Assembly (NCBI RefSeq): GCF_900167905.1
Contig: NZ_FUYZ01000011.1
Coordinates: 1-64,000, forward strand
Source: Soonwooa buanensis
Lineage (GTDB): Bacteria > Bacteroidota > Bacteroidia > Flavobacteriales > Weeksellaceae
Direction: 5' to 3'
DNA length: 64,000 bases
The notes beneath the pieces were generated by a model, which made no database searches, had not been told where the DNA came from, and worked only from the letters and a program-made list of their open reading frames with translations. Made by a program: the position numbers and the translations under genes. How positions within the stretch are numbered: position 1 is the stretch's first letter; every line of letters begins with the position of its first letter. Positions 63,341-64,000 of this stretch are shown here, in pieces.

Positions 63341-63844
63341 ATGAATTTTAGAAAAGCAACATACCAAGACGTTGATGAGATTTGGGAAATCTTACAATTC
63401 GCCATTCAAAGTCGAAAAAATGATGGTAGCGAACAATGGCAAAATGGCTACCCAAATCAGGCTTCTATTACTGAAGATTTAGAAACCGGCTCCGCTTATG
63501 TGATTGAAGACGAACACGGAATTTTAGCTTACGGTGCTGCAATTTTTGATGTAGAGCCGGCCTATAATGACATTCAAAAAGGAGAATGGTTGACCAACGG
63601 CGATTATGTCGTGATACACCGCGTTGCGGCGGCTGAACGTTCGAAAGGAATGGGCATTGCAACTCGATTCTTTAATGAGGTTGAAGCGCTTGCGAAGTCT
63701 AAGAATATTTTCAGTGTGAAGGTCGATACCAATTTCGATAATCTTGCGATGTTGCGTATTATGGATAAACTTGGTTACCAATATTGTGGCGAAGTTTTTG
63801 TTGGAGGTGGTGTTAGAAAGGCTTTTGAGAAGGTATTGAGTTAA
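63341..63844 (+). CDS. GNAT-family N-acetyltransferase
   Basis: This 167-residue protein uses the ATG at 63341, 9 bp after the receiver stop. It has the GNAT fold with the acetyl-CoA motif VIHRVAAAERSKGMGIATRFF and VKVDTNFDNLAMLRIMDKLGYQYCGEV. The substrate is unknown. Its stop overlaps that of the convergent gene on the minus strand (TTAA). Confidence 0.9.
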   Translation: MNFRKATYQDVDEIWEILQFAIQSRKNDGSEQWQNGYPNQASITEDLETGSAYVIEDEHGILAYGAAIFDVEPAYNDIQKGEWLTNGDYVVIHRVAAAERSKGMGIATRFFNEVEALAKSKNIFSVKVDTNFDNLAMLRIMDKLGYQYCGEVFVGGGVRKAFEKVLS

Positions 63845-64000
63845 TTTTTCGCTGGTATTTCTAACGTTAAATCCACATCTTTAGTAAATTTTAATTCATA
63901 ATTTAAAGTTTGTTTTTCTTTTACAATTTTTGCATTTTCAACTAAAATATTTTCATTAGAATCAAAATCTTGATTTAACTCAAACGGATGTAAAGCTATT
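63841..64000 (-). CDS. C-terminal fragment of an unidentified gene, cut by the window edge
   Basis: The last 52 codons are visible on the minus strand, ending LTLEIPAKN and a stop. The reading frame is open to the window edge, and the stop overlaps that of the GNAT gene. The visible part is beta-rich (KFTKDVDLTLEI), with no domain I can name. Confidence 0.6.
   Translation of the reverse strand, partial: IALHPFELNQDFDSNENILVENAKIVKEKQTLNYELKFTKDVDLTLEIPAKN

Overview
The window looks like chromosome from a member of the Bacteroidota, order Flavobacteriales, most like Chryseobacterium or a close Weeksellaceae relative. The basis is low GC, promoters of the TAnnTTTG type, very few Shine-Dalgarno sites, a type IX secretion sorting domain, TonB-type outer-membrane barrels, a subclass A2 class A beta-lactamase and a fused E1 alpha-beta dehydrogenase. 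No database search was possible, so the genus is an inference.

Layout. 0-4 kb: a heptamer repeat, an HMA-AraC regulator, rpsO, a DUF1003-like membrane protein with an acidic heptad tail, and an APC permease. 4-10 kb: a 991-residue TPR protein, a cluster of short palindromes, a class A beta-lactamase and an outer-membrane barrel. 10.0-21.9 kb: tRNA-Arg(TCG), then a complete assimilatory sulfate-reduction cluster (Rrf2 regulator, cysH, cysD, cysN, cysE, cysM, cobA, cysJ, cysI, a deleted TonB receptor, and a siroheme-synthase/TauE fusion). A perfect 31-bp direct repeat, a copy of the tRNA terminator, bounds this cluster, so it looks like an inserted or exchangeable island. 22-24.7 kb: small housekeeping or hypothetical genes and a YeiH transporter.

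24.8-40.2 kb: a regulated efflux locus. A histidine kinase and sigma-54 activator pair is divergent from an operon of HlyD adaptor, zincin-like protein, MacB-type ATPase, three tandem FtsX-type permeases and a TolC-type channel. The shared intergenic region holds two helically phased dyads and a possible -24/-12 promoter. 40.2-43.4 kb: a membrane-anchored AraC regulator and three tandem paralogous small secreted proteins. 43.7-55.4 kb: mostly housekeeping genes (a Gre/Rnk factor, branched-chain 2-oxoacid E1, an alkyltransferase-like protein, recA, gapA, pfkA, mdh) with several secreted proteins. 55.7-63.3 kb: a phosphorelay cluster with two large sensor kinases, free receivers, CheR and a receiverless CheB, but no receptors or flagellar genes. 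The window ends inside an unidentified minus-strand gene.

How the genes work together. In the sulfur cluster, CysDN makes APS, CysH reduces APS directly (no CysC is present), CysJI reduces sulfite using siroheme supplied by CobA and the CysG-like half of the fusion, and CysE plus CysM make cysteine. In the efflux locus, the kinase and activator probably switch on the tripartite exporter. Intergenic spaces carry several families of small repeats: palindromes with GNA triloops, imperfect inverted repeats, and heptanucleotide tandem repeats.
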